The notes: generated by a model not told the origin, from the sequence alone. DNA of 64,000 nt from Fratercula arctica (GCA_947846985.1 CANTUZ010000021.1:2038711-2102710); one strand, 5' to 3'. Counted from the first letter of the stretch, positions 35,564 through 46,871 are shown. Program-made: numbers and translations.

Positions 35564-35575
35564 AAAAAAAAGAAA

Positions 35576-35904
35576 AGAAAACCCAATTAGTTGCATCCCA
35601 GTATGGTGGTCCCAGTTTCCGAGCGGCGCGGTGGCTGGGGGGAGGCGACGCAGGGACGGGAAGCGGAGTTTTGGCGTCCCCATAACCCCGTTTTTTTTTC
35701 CCCCCTCTCGGGCGCTGGATGCTCCTCCTCGCCCCCGGCGAAGGGGGGACCCGCGATTAAACCCGCGGCCGCATTAAACCCCGCGTTCGTCAAAGCAAAT
35801 CCAATTTGGCATCGCCGCCCCCGGGGCGTCGCAGGTGCCGGTGGGGGGGGGGGGGGGGGGGAAACACGCAGAAAAGACTCCGCCACGACCCGCTGCCGTG
35901 TAAT
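35576..35904. other. Gap between the convergent MYO1D and CDK5R1 3' ends
   Basis: About 330 bp of GC-rich sequence, including G19 at 35843-35861, separates the two presumed polyadenylation sites. The open frames on both strands are GC artefacts. Confidence 0.5.
35843..35861. repeat. G19 homopolymer
   Basis: Nineteen consecutive G bases. It could form a quadruplex, and its length in the assembly is uncertain. Confidence 0.85.
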
Positions 35905-35920
35905 GGATGGTCAGTGCATT

Positions 35921-35926
35921 TTTATT
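35921..35926 (-). terminator. CDK5R1: Poly(A) signal, CDK5R1
   Basis: TTTATT on the + strand is AATAAA on the transcript strand, about 1.73 kb after the stop. A nearer AATAAA at 37113-37118 could give a short 3'UTR form. Confidence 0.6.
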
Positions 35927-36732
35927 TAATCAGCACAGTACAAAAATAAATAAAAATAAGGGGAGGGGATTAAATTACAGGCACACTGAGCCCCATGACA
36001 CAGTCGGTCAGGTTATAAACCACACATACTTACAAACACACTATACACATACATACAAAATGAGACAAATATAAATTAATAAGTAACAATACCCACCAAT
36101 TTTGGTCAACAAAGATCTACAGAAGAGATTGCACTAAAAAAACGTACGTACACATGTATCATTAGCAGGGTCCGAATGTACAGCCATGAAGAGCTTCAAG
36201 TGAGAAATTAAAAAAAAAAAAAAAAAAAAGAAATGGCACATTATTTCTCCCTCTCGTCGGCAAGTTTAACGCCCGATGGACCAGAACTAAACTAGAACTG
36301 TGCACACGGAGAAAAAAAAAAAAATAAAAAATAAAAAAACCCTGAGCAGTCCCCAGGCCTGATAAGGGACCACCAGCTCAGGGCTGCGGTACCGGGTGGT
36401 GTCGGCTCTTTGTGCAGGGGTGGCGTCTTTTTACAGCCATCTCTCGTTAAGGTTTTTCTTTTGCTTATTATTTTTTTATGTGTGGTTTTTTTTTTCTCCT
36501 TTTTTTTTTTTTTTTGAAAGACACAAAATGCTCCTGTTTGCATGCGCAATACCACTGTAAAAGCAACAATGAAAGAATAAAGAAGGGTTTTTTTTTTTTC
36601 TTTTTGTTGGGTTTTTTTTTTTTCTTCTCCCCCCCCGTAGGTTAGTAAGTTTGTTTTTTGTGGGTTTTTTTTTTCCTTTTTTGTTTTTTTTTTGTTTTGT
36701 TTTGTTTTGTTTTGTTCTAAAAGTATTCATAT

Positions 36733-36740
36733 AGCAGCAT
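36733..36740 (-). promoter_or_regulatory. CDK5R1: Possible miR-103/107 target site in the CDK5R1 3'UTR
   Basis: The transcript strand reads ATGCTGCT, complementary to positions 1-8 of miR-103/107 (5'-AGCAGCAU). Regulation of CDK5R1 by this miRNA family has been reported in mammals. One seed match in 1.75 kb may also be chance (about one in ten). Confidence 0.35.
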
Positions 36741-36947
36741 GTAGATTCTTTCCTTTGCTTTGCACACTCAAGTAGATCCTTTACACAACACTCATGGTCA
36801 GTGCACGATGGGAACACGACGTTTCACATGGATGTCATGACACAGTAGCGGTTGTTTCCCTCAACCCCGACCCGCTCGGGAAATAATTCCAGTCTCTTCC
36901 AAGAAAAATAAATAAAGGGGCGGGATGAGGCGGGGGGGTCTCAGGGC

Positions 36948-36972
36948 GGGGGGGGGGGGGGGGGGGGGGGGG
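36948..36972. repeat. G25 homopolymer
   Basis: Twenty-five consecutive G bases in the CDK5R1 3'UTR region. On the transcript strand this is a C run. The exact length is doubtful for technical reasons. Confidence 0.85.
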
Positions 36973-37659
36973 TCCCTGGGCCGAGCCGCGTCTCTGTCCC
37001 GTTACCGGCTGCTCCGCCGCCGGTGAGTCACGATCGGGCCCGTTCAGCCGCCCCCGGTGAAGCCTTTAGCGCATTTTTATATTTTTTTTTTTTTTTCCCT
37101 TTCCTGTGTGGTTTTATTCCTCTTTACCCCCCCTCCCCCCCCCCCCCCCCGCCGCTCTTTGTCCCGGTGATGCGGTGAGCGGCCCCCGCGGAGCCCCGCT
37201 CCGCTCCCCCCGCCGCGGGGCCCGGGGGGGGGGGGGGGGGGCGGATACTGGGGGGGTGTCGGTTGGGGGGTTCCCCCCTTCCCCCCCCCACCCCCCCCTC
37301 CGATCCGCCGAAATCCAGCCGGTGGCGGAGCCGCAGCGTCCCCGGGGCCGCAGGGCGGGGAGGGGGCGACGGCTGGAAACCGGCGCGGGGGGGGGGGGTG
37401 TGGAATCGGGGGGGGTCTGCGCTTCTGTCCGGCGGCGGAGGACCCCCCCCCCCCGCCCCGCTTCCTCCCCGTGCCCCCCCGTCCTTCCTCCCAGGGCTCC
37501 CGCTCATTCCCCGCCTGGAAAAATCCCCCGGGAAGCGGCTCCGAGCCGGGCCGGGGTGAGCGACGCGTGTCCGGGCGGGCCCGGGGGGGGGGGGGGGAGG
37601 CCGGGAGCGTCCCCCGGTGCCCGGCGGGGGCCGGGGTTGGGGGGGGGCGGGGGGGGCGC

Positions 37660-38553
37660 TCACCGGTCGAGGCCGATGAGCAGCCGCCCCTTCTCCTCGG
37701 CGCCGCTTTCCTTCTTGAGGTCGGCGAAGACCTGGGTGAAGTAGTGCGGGTCGGCGTTGACCTGCAGCATCTTGGGGCTCATGAGGTCGATGATGGAGAG
37801 GCAGCGGTCCCAGAAGGCCTCCTTACAGCTCTCCACCAGGAAGGGCTTGAGCGGGTAGGAGATCTCGTTGCCCATGTAGGAGTAGGAGAGGTACAGGCAG
37901 GTGAGCAGCACTGCCTGCAGTTCATGGTCGCTGGCCACCTCGGCCGAGATGACATCCCGGCACAGCATGTAGAGGAAGACCACGTTGGCCGGCGTGATGA
38001 AGCCCTGGTCCTGCCAGCCCTGCAGCAGCAGCGAGCGGTCCACGGAGCGCAGCCAGAGGACGGGGTCGGTGGGCGAGAGGTGCTTCAGCCGGTAGCAGCG
38101 GCGGCAGAGGAACTCGCCCAGGCAGCGCAGCAGCTCGCTGGTGGACGCCTGGACCACCACCCGCCGCGGGGTCGCGGCGGCGGCGGCGGGCGCGGCCGGC
38201 GGAGCCTTCTGGGCCGAGGCGAGGGCGGCGGCGGCGGCGGCGGGGGGCGGCGGGGGGGCGAAGGTGGCGAGGTTGGCGCAGGAGAGGGACTTCTTCAGGT
38301 TCTCGTTGTTGAGGTGGGTGACGTTGCTCTGGTAGCCGCCGTTGGGCTGCACCTTCTTGGAGCTCTTCTTCTTGGCGGAGACGGCGGCGATGCGCTTCCA
38401 GGGCAGCACCGAGATCAGCGAGTGCCGCTTCAGGCCCTTCTCCTTGGCGTTCTTGCTGTTCTGCACCGCCGTGTAGTGCCCCACCGTGGCCGCCCCCTCC
38501 TCGAACAGCGGGGCCTTCCGGTAGCTCGGCGACAGAGACAGCACCGTGCCCAT
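37660..38553 (-). CDS. CDK5R1: CDK5R1: CDK5 activator 1 (p35), complete single-exon reading frame
   Basis: The frame encodes 297 residues (human p35 has 307). It binds and activates CDK5 without being a cyclin by sequence, and serves neuronal migration and synaptic function. The start is the ATG at 38553-38551 in a GCCATGG context, giving [13 protein letters not shown] with the N-myristoylation Gly2 and the S8-P site; the frame stays open upstream only because of GC content. Residues 36-67 hold basic clusters ([15 protein letters not shown]) thought to help membrane binding. The calpain cleavage position Phe98-Ala99, which releases p25, is kept. Residues 99-127 form an Ala/Pro-rich linker that differs from mammals and is 10 residues shorter. 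Thr128-Pro corresponds to human Thr138. Residues 130-297 are the highly conserved cyclin-fold activator domain ([20 protein letters not shown] onward) ending in LIGLDR. No intron interrupts the frame, as in other vertebrates. Confidence 0.98.
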   Translation of the reverse strand: MGTVLSLSPSYRKAPLFEEGAATVGHYTAVQNSKNAKEKGLKRHSLISVLPWKRIAAVSAKKKSSKKVQPNGGYQSNVTHLNNENLKKSLSCANLATFAPPPPPAAAAAALASAQKAPPAAPAAAAATPRRVVVQASTSELLRCLGEFLCRRCYRLKHLSPTDPVLWLRSVDRSLLLQGWQDQGFITPANVVFLYMLCRDVISAEVASDHELQAVLLTCLYLSYSYMGNEISYPLKPFLVESCKEAFWDRCLSIIDLMSPKMLQVNADPHYFTQVFADLKKESGAEEKGRLLIGLDR

Positions 38554-39010
38554 GGCGCCGGCCGCCCGGCGGGCCCCGCCGCCCGCCCCGGCCCCGGCCC
38601 CGGCCCCGGCGCGGCCCCGCGCTCGCTGCCCGCTCCGCCGCCGCTCCGCGCCGCGCCTGGCCCCGCCCCGCCGCCGCGCGCGCTCCCGGCGGCGCAGTGC
38701 GCGCCCCCGCCGCCCCGCCCCGCGCCGCCACGTGCGCCCGCCGCGCCGGCGGGAAAGGGGCGGGGGGAACACGCCCCCCCCCGCGCCGCCTTTGAACGGC
38801 GCCGGACACGCCCCTCGCCCGCCCAGGCCCCGCCCCTTAACCGCATGTGCTCCGCCCACAGCGGCTAAGGCCACGCCCCTCGTCCGCGTATGCCACGCCT
38901 CTTTCCCGCCCGAGGCCCCGCCCCCTCCCGATAAGCCACGCCTCCCGCGCTCCCTACACTGCGCAGGCCCCGCCCCCGCCCCGTGGCCCCGCCCCCCGCG
39001 GTGCCGGTCT
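38554..39010 (-). promoter_or_regulatory. CDK5R1: CDK5R1 promoter and 5'UTR region with GC/CACCC-box array
   Basis: The 450 bp upstream of the start codon are nearly pure GC and lack a TATA box. They are packed with Sp1/KLF-type boxes: CACGCCCC at 38807-38814, GCCCCGCCCC at 38827-38836, CCACGCCCCT at 38871-38880, GCCACGCCT at 38892-38900 and 38935-38943, a GGCCCCGCCCCC box from about 38913, and several more up to 39000. An NRF1-like CTGCGCAGG lies near 38959. This is the pattern of a TATA-less CpG-island promoter. The transcription start cannot be fixed. Confidence 0.65.
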
Positions 39011-41529
39011 CCGGCCCAGCGCCCCGAGCACCCGGCCGGGGAATATAATTAAGAAAACCAAATGAAAATATAAAAAAAAACACCCCCAAAATTAAAACTT
39101 AAAGGCCTCCTCCGCCCGGCACCCTGGACCCAGGCCCCTGGGCCGGCCCCGCGGGTGACACCCCGCTCCAGCCCCGCTCCCCCCGCCGCCCCGCGGGTGC
39201 CCGACCCAGCGCGGGGCCCCGAAGGCACCCGGGTTTTACACGATTTTAAAGGTTTTTCAGGAAAACGCCGCCCGGCCGCAGGAGAGGCCAAGGGGCAGCG
39301 CCCACGACCGGTGGGTGCCAGGGCCCGGCGGGTGCCGGGGGAAGCCCCCGCCCAGCTCGGCCCCCCCCCGGGCCGGGACTCGGGGCGCCCCGTTCTCGCA
39401 GGACGCGGGGAGCGGATCCGGGCCGGGGCCCGTCGCGCTTTGCAGAACCTGCAGCGACACTCAGAGGCCGCTCCGCCGCTGCCCGGCTCCAGCGGTCCCC
39501 GGGGCCACCTCCTCCCCCGGGGGGGCTGGTGGCCAGGGAGCAGGGACAGGGCTCATCCCGGCACTGCACTAATCAGGGCTCGGCTAATGACTTAGAGCTC
39601 ATTTGCACTCCCAAAAGCCACCGCTGCCACAGACGCCCTTCCCACGACATGACATTCTTTAAAAACCTCCAAAATGTCCCATTTCATCCAGACACAACTG
39701 CACCCTCCCACCACCCAGGGGACAGGGCTGTCCCCAGAACTGCTGTCCCAAGGCAGCGCCACTCGGACACTTTCGCCAGCCCAGGACCCGCCCGCGGGGT
39801 TTAAAGCATGTGGAAGGTAAAGAAAAATCTCACTTTGGGTCAAAGCTGCTGCTTCTCGCAGGGCTGGTGCCGCGCGGGGCCACAGCAGGGACTCACAGCC
39901 GCGCAGGTTGGGGCTGTCGCCACGCAGAGACACCAGGGGAGAGTTTCCGATCCATCTTTTTTCGCCGTCCCACGCTAGGGCAGCGGTTTTCTCAGCACCA
40001 CGAGCTCGATGAGGTGCGATGGGCTGTGAAGCCGATGCTCGGTCATTTGGAACACGGAGCAGGGCTCGAAAACCTGCCCCAGCTCCAGCTGCCCCGATCC
40101 CGGGCCAAGGGAGGGAGCCATGGTTCCAATGCCGTGGGGACAGACCTGCCCCAAAGCACCTGAGAATACCCACATCCTCCGACGTGCGTCCAGGCCCCTG
40201 GGGAAGCTGGTTTTTGGAGGGCTGGTGAGGTCTTCTCTCCGCCCATCCTCTTCCCAAACAGCCTTAGAGGCTTTTCCGCGCAATGCTGGAAGAGGGACAG
40301 TGCGAGCCCAGCGCAAGCAGCACTGCTGCTCCCGAGAAATCCCTTTGTCCATTAAAAAATATTACATGGACCCAAAGCAGCGTGAAACCTGCCTTTGTGT
40401 GACAGCCTGCTTTTTAAGTTAAGCCTTTTGAAGTTTAAGCCAAAAGGGTTTAACAACGAGCTCTATCATTTGAGCTTTTTTGGCCCTAATTTTAATACAC
40501 TGGGAGGTGGAAGGCAGGCGCGCAGCCGCCTTGGAAAATCCTGGCTTTCCGCAGGCAGTTTTGAGTGACCAACGTGCAATTAAACCTCCCTGACCCCGCG
40601 CAGGGCAGCGTCACCACAGACCTGCTGCAGCGTCCTCGCTTCTGGTTGAGTCCCAGCTTCCAGCACTGGGGTTTGGCTGCTGCCCCCAGTGTCACCCGCT
40701 GGGTCAGGACAATCCTGTCCCCTTTGAGAGACAACAGCCAGGGCTGGACACCTCGCTGAGGGCACGCAGGACTTCACGGCCATCTCCACCTCAGCAACCG
40801 CCACTGCTGCACAGGGGCCTTCAGCTCTGCTTCCATGAATGAATTTCCCCTCATTCCCCTACAATTAGCAACCTCAATCAGCAAATCATGGCCCCAGCTA
40901 AGCAGCCCCAGGAAAATGCCCCTGAAGTGGCATTACAGTGACCTGGCCAGAGCTGCTTTTGGGGAAAAAAAAACCTTATGAGCTATTTATATTTCAAAAA
41001 ACCTATTGAGAAAAGTAGAAATGAGCTTCCCCTGCAATCCACGCCGTGCCCAAGAGCAGGAGTCAAGTCCTTCTCATTTTTCGGCCGGATTTCTTTCCGC
41101 AAGACCTGCACCACCTCCGCCGAGATGCACGACTTGCAGACACGGAAATTAAAGATGCTGCATCAGTGCCATGACATCCTGAAACCCCGCTCCAGCCGTA
41201 AGAGGGATCATACACAACGTGAGCCTCTCCCGCCCAGCATCAGAGTATTTTTAAGAAAGGCCAGAGGTGCAAGAGGTCAGATGTAATTAATTTTTCATCA
41301 TCATAAAAGTAATAATGGCAATATTGGTAGAACTCAAACTTGCTGCGCCAGGAACAGGTGACAATCCATAAATCTTTAGGAAAGCTGCTTCAAACACAGT
41401 CCCTCACACTCTGCGTCTCGGCAACACCATCACCGCGATGCTTTCGTGAGCTCCGGCCTACGCGAAGGGAGACACCGCGCCGCAGACACCCGCTCTCTGC
41501 CTCGGCCGCTGAAGACAGGAGACAGGGGG
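39011..41529. other. Intergenic region between PSMD11 3' end and CDK5R1 promoter
   Basis: The first 530 bp are still CpG-rich. From 39550 on the composition is ordinary. I see no exon, CR1 or RNA gene. The open frames (up to 221 codons on the minus strand at 39592-40257) show no recognisable domain and overlap frames on the other strand. PSMD11 and CDK5R1 are transcribed in the same direction, PSMD11 first. Confidence 0.5.
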
Positions 41530-41534
41530 TTTTT

Positions 41535-43030
41535 TTGAAAAAAAAATTATTTTATTGGAACTCATCTGAACATCAGATATACCTGGTGTTGGTTAGCAAG
41601 AACCGTTTGTACATTTGATATTGATGGTGCCAAAAACCCAAACAGTGACTGACTGGATGAGATGGAAATTTAAAAATAAAATGTCGGAGAGGTTAAAATG
41701 TGAACAGAAAGCAGGGGAAAAAAAAAAAAAATAAAAATCAGCCAGTCTAAGATTCAGTGTGAAGGCAAAATATTTCCTGATAAAACAGAATCCTTTTACA
41801 AAATATAAATTTTGTAAGAAAAAACGTGGCAAGGGAGAGAGAAAGAGAGACAGAGGGAAAAGGAAAAAAAAAATAAAATAAAAGTGAAGATTAGCAGGAC
41901 AGAGATGCAGAAGCTTACACTGCCCAAATGGCGTTAAAACCTAGCTAGGAACCTCACCAGAAAATGAAACATGCTGGAATACACCGTGCTCCACCCCCGA
42001 CACGGATGGACTTTGGAACAGTAACGGGGACGCTCCCGGGCGAGCGCTGCACTGGCTTATTCCAGAAGGGCCAAGCTGTCTCACATCGGATGTTGGAAAA
42101 GAAAAATAAAATAAAAATAATCCAATAGAATCACTAATGCAGCAGAGGGAAATACGGAGAGCCCGGGCAGCGCCTCGTCTCCCTGCCGGAGGTTTGGCTC
42201 CTGCAGGGAGGCGAGGACGGGGGGAACGCCTGCTCGCCTGCTCTTCCCACCAAGGCAGGTGGGGGGGGGGGGGAAGGGATAAAACATTTAAAATCTAGTC
42301 TATTTTAAAACAATAGCATGCAAGGCAGGCCTCCGGGGGAAACCTGCGCTGTTCCCTTTATTAGAAACTGGCCTAATGGTCTAGACGGGGGCTGCGCGGG
42401 GCAGGGCTGGCGCAGCACAATGACAGTTCTGAAGCGGGTTCCTCAGGTGCGAAAGGCTTCAGGAAAATCATTGTGGAGCCACTTTCCAAGGGGATCTGAG
42501 GTCTTTGAAGATTTAAAAATAAACCAGCAGTCTGTACATTTTGGGGTCGGTTTTTTTTTTTGTTTGGTTGGTTTTTTTGGTTTTCTTTAATTCAGTACAA
42601 ATGGAATAAACTTGGCTGCTTCTACACCATCAGTAAGTCTCAGATTTCAGAGCAGAGGGAGAGATGAAACAAACTTGTTTTGGGCACCTATCGGTAACAG
42701 AACTTCGTCCCTGCTTAACTCTCTGCCATCCCTCAGGAAGTGGAAAGCACATGTTTAGGTAGTGTAAGCCTTTTTCCTTTTATTTAGAATACCCTTTTTG
42801 TTTAAACAATATTCCCCCCCCCAGATACAAAGTTCGGCCAGTAAAGATTACATGGAAACTGGAACACGCATCGTATGGAATACAAGATGCACTGGATGAG
42901 GAAGTTTAAAAACTTTCCGAGCGAAAAGTAGACCAAAGGAAAAAAAAAAAAAAAAGTCTCCTAACATTTTCCCAAAGGTTTCACTCTCCTGTCACACACA
43001 CTCTCCAAATGACAGCTAGCAAATTCAACT
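41535..43030 (-). other. PSMD11: PSMD11 3'UTR terminal exon (non-coding)
   Basis: The exon starts after a strong acceptor (TTTTCTTTTGCAG on the transcript strand, AG at 43032-43031) that pairs with the donor directly after the stop codon. It contains no coding sequence and ends downstream of AATAAA (41556-41551). Proximal AATAAA copies near 42784-42779 and 42362-42357 could give shorter forms. The 3' boundary is inferred from the poly(A) signal. Confidence 0.75.
41551..41556 (-). terminator. PSMD11: Poly(A) signal, PSMD11
   Basis: TTTATT on the + strand is AATAAA on the transcript, about 1.48 kb into the 3'UTR exon. It is the most distal convincing signal. Confidence 0.6.
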
Positions 43031-43161
43031 CTGCAAAAGAAAACAGAGTCACGTCAATGGCGAGGAGAGAAAACAAGCCTCAAGGACACAAACCGCACCG
43101 TGGCCTGGGAGGAGCGATAGGTCCGGAGCAGCCGGGACCTCCGGCTCCGGCCGCCACTCAC
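43031..43161 (-). other. PSMD11: 3'UTR intron of PSMD11 beginning directly after the stop codon
   Basis: The transcript strand reads CTAACATAG then GTGAGTGG: the donor GTGAGT follows the last base of the TAG stop with no UTR base between. The 131-bp intron ends in a pyrimidine tract and CAG. Because the exon junction lies right at the stop, it would not be expected to trigger nonsense-mediated decay. Confidence 0.75.
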
Positions 43162-44312
<1,151 letters not shown>

Positions 44313-44364
44313 CATGAAACTTCTTGTCCAAGATCATCTGTGACAGTTTCCTTTCTACCTCAGC
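44313..44364 (-). CDS. PSMD11: PSMD11 coding exon (residues 359-376)
   Basis: A 52-bp exon encoding AEVERKLSQMILDKKFH plus the first base of Gly376. It has acceptor CAG before GCT and donor GTGAGT after CATG. It is part of the winged-helix half of the PCI domain. Here it reads A-E-V-E where human has A-D-V-E. Confidence 0.96.
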
Positions 44365-45500
44365 CTGAAATTGAAGCAGAGAAATTAAAAGTCTCCCAGA
44401 ACTATTATAAAGAAATGTGAATTTTACTGCTCTAACAGCCCTGGCGGGATACAAGCACCGCTTAAAAGCGGCTATGTTATCACTGAACACCACGTCAGCA
44501 CAGATCTCTCCTCGCACGCTGCTTTGACACTACCACATGCTTTAGATGACATAGGAAATGAAGCGGTAGCTTTGGCTGCCAAGAGCACCAGGACGCCTTG
44601 CCCTCGCGTTCTGCAGGAGCCGGTGTGTCTGTCACTTCACACAGGCATTACTCGTTAGGGGATTTGGAGCGTTCTAGCTTGGTTCGGCAAATATTTAGTC
44701 AAGCGTTGGCCAAGCTGACCTGCTGCCCCGTGCCAGGCAAGGCCCCGGAGTCAGCTCCTCTTCTGCTCTTTGGACAGAGGACACAGAGCTGCAGTTGAAC
44801 AGCTGCAGGCCAGCTTTTATTCAAACTATGTGTTAAACACCAGGCTAGGAAAAGACTGCACAGACAGAAGAGGACAGATAACGTTACGACCACAAAGGCC
44901 GAGCTCAGGGCAGTTCCGAACCTCCGGCCTTAACGGCAATAAAGGACAAAAGCACTTTGGGATGCAAGTGGCTTGGACTACAGTGGATTTTCCTAAAACT
45001 TAATCTGGTTGGGATTATCTGTAAAGCACTTATTGCAATAGTCAGTGTGACACATGCATCCCTAATGAAACTTCAGTCACAGCGATTAGCTGGATCCTGT
45101 ATCTTAAGGCTCTGCGAAAGGTTCCTCTGAGCACGCTCGCGGGGATTAAACGCAGGTCGCCGGGGAAGACTGCGCTGGTCACGACATGAGCTGTTACTAC
45201 AGCAGAGGAAAACCCGTCTCCAAGAAAAAGCCAGTGCTTTTTTCTTTTACAGGGAGTAAAACCCACGTGAAGGAAGGCGACGCTACAGCAAAGTCTTAGT
45301 GCAGAGGACACCGGTCCGGTGACTCCTGGAAACTGTCTGTGTTAAAGTTAAGTTCCCAAGAGCGATATCTGCCTGTAAACGCTGTGGAGCTGACCTGTCA
45401 GGTTTAATAGCCTACATTTATCTCCCAGCGGCAAATGCCATTTGACCTCAATTCCTTTGCCCTCTTAAGACGTGCCACTGATTTCTAGTGACGTTCTTAC
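44365..45500 (-). other. PSMD11: PSMD11 intron
   Basis: About 1.1 kb of unique-looking sequence. I see nothing further in it. Confidence 0.85.
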
Positions 45501-45536
45501 CTTGGAGAGCTTGATGAGGCTGGATATGTGTTCAAT
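45501..45536 (-). CDS. PSMD11: PSMD11 micro-exon (residues 347-358)
   Basis: A 36-bp exon, exactly 12 codons, encoding IEHISSLIKLSK between an ATAG acceptor and a GTAAGA donor. It is in phase at both ends, so skipping it would keep the frame but remove a PCI helix. Confidence 0.96.
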
Positions 45537-46083
45537 CTATAAGAGAGATCAACAGAGTTAAGTAAATCGTTAGCTGTACTTGTGATACGCAATGTGGAGG
45601 TGTGGGGCTCTGCCAAAGAACAGCTCAAGGGCCTGTAAACGCTTGGGCCTAAAATGGTTTTCTCCACTTTCCATATGAAATCTGAAGGACGTGAAGCTGC
45701 AATTTTAACTGAAGATGGACTAGACACCTAAAGCCATTTCCCTCTGAAACACGAAATAACATTTTTTCCTCCAGGATTATCGCAGCTTTACCCACACCCT
45801 GTCAGAGCCCTCAGAGGTCAAACACTGTCACCTTCAGTGTTTAAAGCGTGTGCACCTTTCCGGGCGCATAGCAGAACAGGTGGAAAGGGCAATGACTCTG
45901 GTTTTCCAAAGTTCCCCTCAGCCCCCTCCTTATCATTTTTCAGCTGAACACGATGAACCCTGTGCTCTGGAAGTGCTGAGAAGCTCTGAGTAAGAAGTAT
46001 TCTGTATGGGATCAAGTCCCTCACCCCGCAGTGGCAGGGGACAGAGGTACCAGCGTGTCAGCGTGCCTGCTGGAAACATTTAC
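45537..46083 (-). other. PSMD11: PSMD11 intron
   Basis: About 0.55 kb. I see no repeats or genes in it. Confidence 0.85.
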
Positions 46084-46209
46084 CTGTACTCTGGAGAAGG
46101 GTTCGATGACTCTGATCAGATTCTGTTCCAATAAGTTATCATAGAGCTTCGCCAAGTGAGTGTTTATAATGGGGTCGTCCCTGAGCTCCACCTTGTAATC
46201 TGTCAGAGC
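46084..46209 (-). CDS. PSMD11: PSMD11 coding exon (residues 305-346)
   Basis: A 126-bp in-phase exon encoding [20 protein letters not shown] and onward to FSRVQ, within the PCI domain (roughly residues 224-392 in the human protein). It has a CAG acceptor and a GTAAAT donor. Confidence 0.96.
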
Positions 46210-46871
46210 CTGTGGAAAACACGGCGGGAATAAACAATTCGGGTAGCAACAGGTTTCCTGTCTTCAAGGTCCTCTGAGTATGAAATAGTCTCCCCTCCCT
46301 GCCCAGCAGAGCAGCGGTGGTTAATCCAAGCCCACAACTCAGCTAAAAGGCCAGGAGGTCACGACAGCCTGGCAGCCAGCGTCCTTCATCTTTACACTAC
46401 CGGAGCCCAGCAAGCCAGACTCTCTGGTTCACACTCAGGAGACAGCATGACAGGATTGTTTCCTGACATGGGAATCCGCTCCGTTATCTCTGTGGTATTC
46501 TTGCTGAAGCCAGGAAAAATTTTTAGGAAGATACACATCCCCAGTGAACAGCACCAAAAGTTCAGGAAACGGCTTCCGAGTTGGCTCTCCAAAATAATAA
46601 TTAAAAAAAAAAAAAAAAAAAAAAGAAAAAGACCCCAAAAAACCCCAAACCAAACAACCAACCCCTCCCTTGTTTCAAGCAAGCTTCACTCCCCCCACTG
46701 CAAAACCCAAACCGGTTGATTATTGCAGGGTATTTGCTTGACGTGCTGTTGCTTTCCATGAATGCTTTCATGGTTACTTGCTGTGGGATGTAACAGCCCC
46801 TGCAACTTTCCAAACCCGCCAATTCTGAATGTTTTGTCCAGCCAGGCCCCGTTTTCTGTCTCCTGACTCAC
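46210..46871 (-). other. PSMD11: PSMD11 intron with A-tract
   Basis: About 0.66 kb. It contains an A-run of about 22 bases at 46603-46624 (T-run on the transcript). No genes are evident. Confidence 0.85.

Larger units (their letters stand above)
33020..35575 (+). other. MYO1D: Probable 3'UTR of MYO1D
   Basis: After the stop codon there is no splice signal I would trust and no further coding sequence. The first 2 kb are GC-rich, with G-runs at 33539-33560. From 35120 the sequence turns AT-rich, with typical 3'-end features: AATAAA at 35196-35201, a TATATA tract at 35299-35333, T23 at 35412-35434 and overlapping AATAAATAAA at 35554-35563. Several GC-rich open frames on both strands (up to 225 codons at 34510-35187) are accidental. 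The UTR end is inferred from the poly(A) signals. Confidence 0.6.
35905..37659 (-). other. CDK5R1: 3'UTR of CDK5R1
   Basis: The region runs from the TGA stop down to the AATAAA signal at 35921-35926. On the mRNA strand it contains A-rich tracts (36211-36230, 36310-36340, 36488-36515, 36590-36720), G/C homopolymers near the stop, and AUUUA pentamers close to the 3' end (near 35947, 35971 and 36073). It also has one match to the miR-103/107 seed (36733-36740). The CDK5R1 3'UTR is known in mammals to be long and post-transcriptionally controlled. The extent here is inferred. Confidence 0.7.
37130..39540. other. CDK5R1: CpG island over CDK5R1
   Basis: About 2.4 kb of extremely GC-rich, CpG-dense sequence covers the end of the 3'UTR, the whole coding exon and the upstream region. 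It has many G or C runs of 8 to 20 bases near 37133-37150, 37225-37242, 37390-37400 and 37580-37600. The composition keeps all six frames open for long stretches and explains the large antisense frames. Confidence 0.85.

Noticed and set aside
37471..38868. 465-codon + strand frame covering the whole CDK5R1 exon
   Set aside because: It is antisense to a well-conserved coding exon. The openness follows from extreme GC content, and its peptide is low-complexity Gly/Arg/Pro/Ala without any domain.
38554..38874. Upstream in-frame extension of p35 by 107 codons
   Set aside because: The frame is open only because the 5' region is GC-rich. The known N-terminus begins [13 protein letters not shown], needs Gly2 for myristoylation, and its ATG has an ideal GCCATGG context.
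39592..40257. 221-codon minus-strand frame between PSMD11 and CDK5R1
   Set aside because: It has no domain and overlaps + strand frames of equal quality, and there is no known gene between these two loci in vertebrates.
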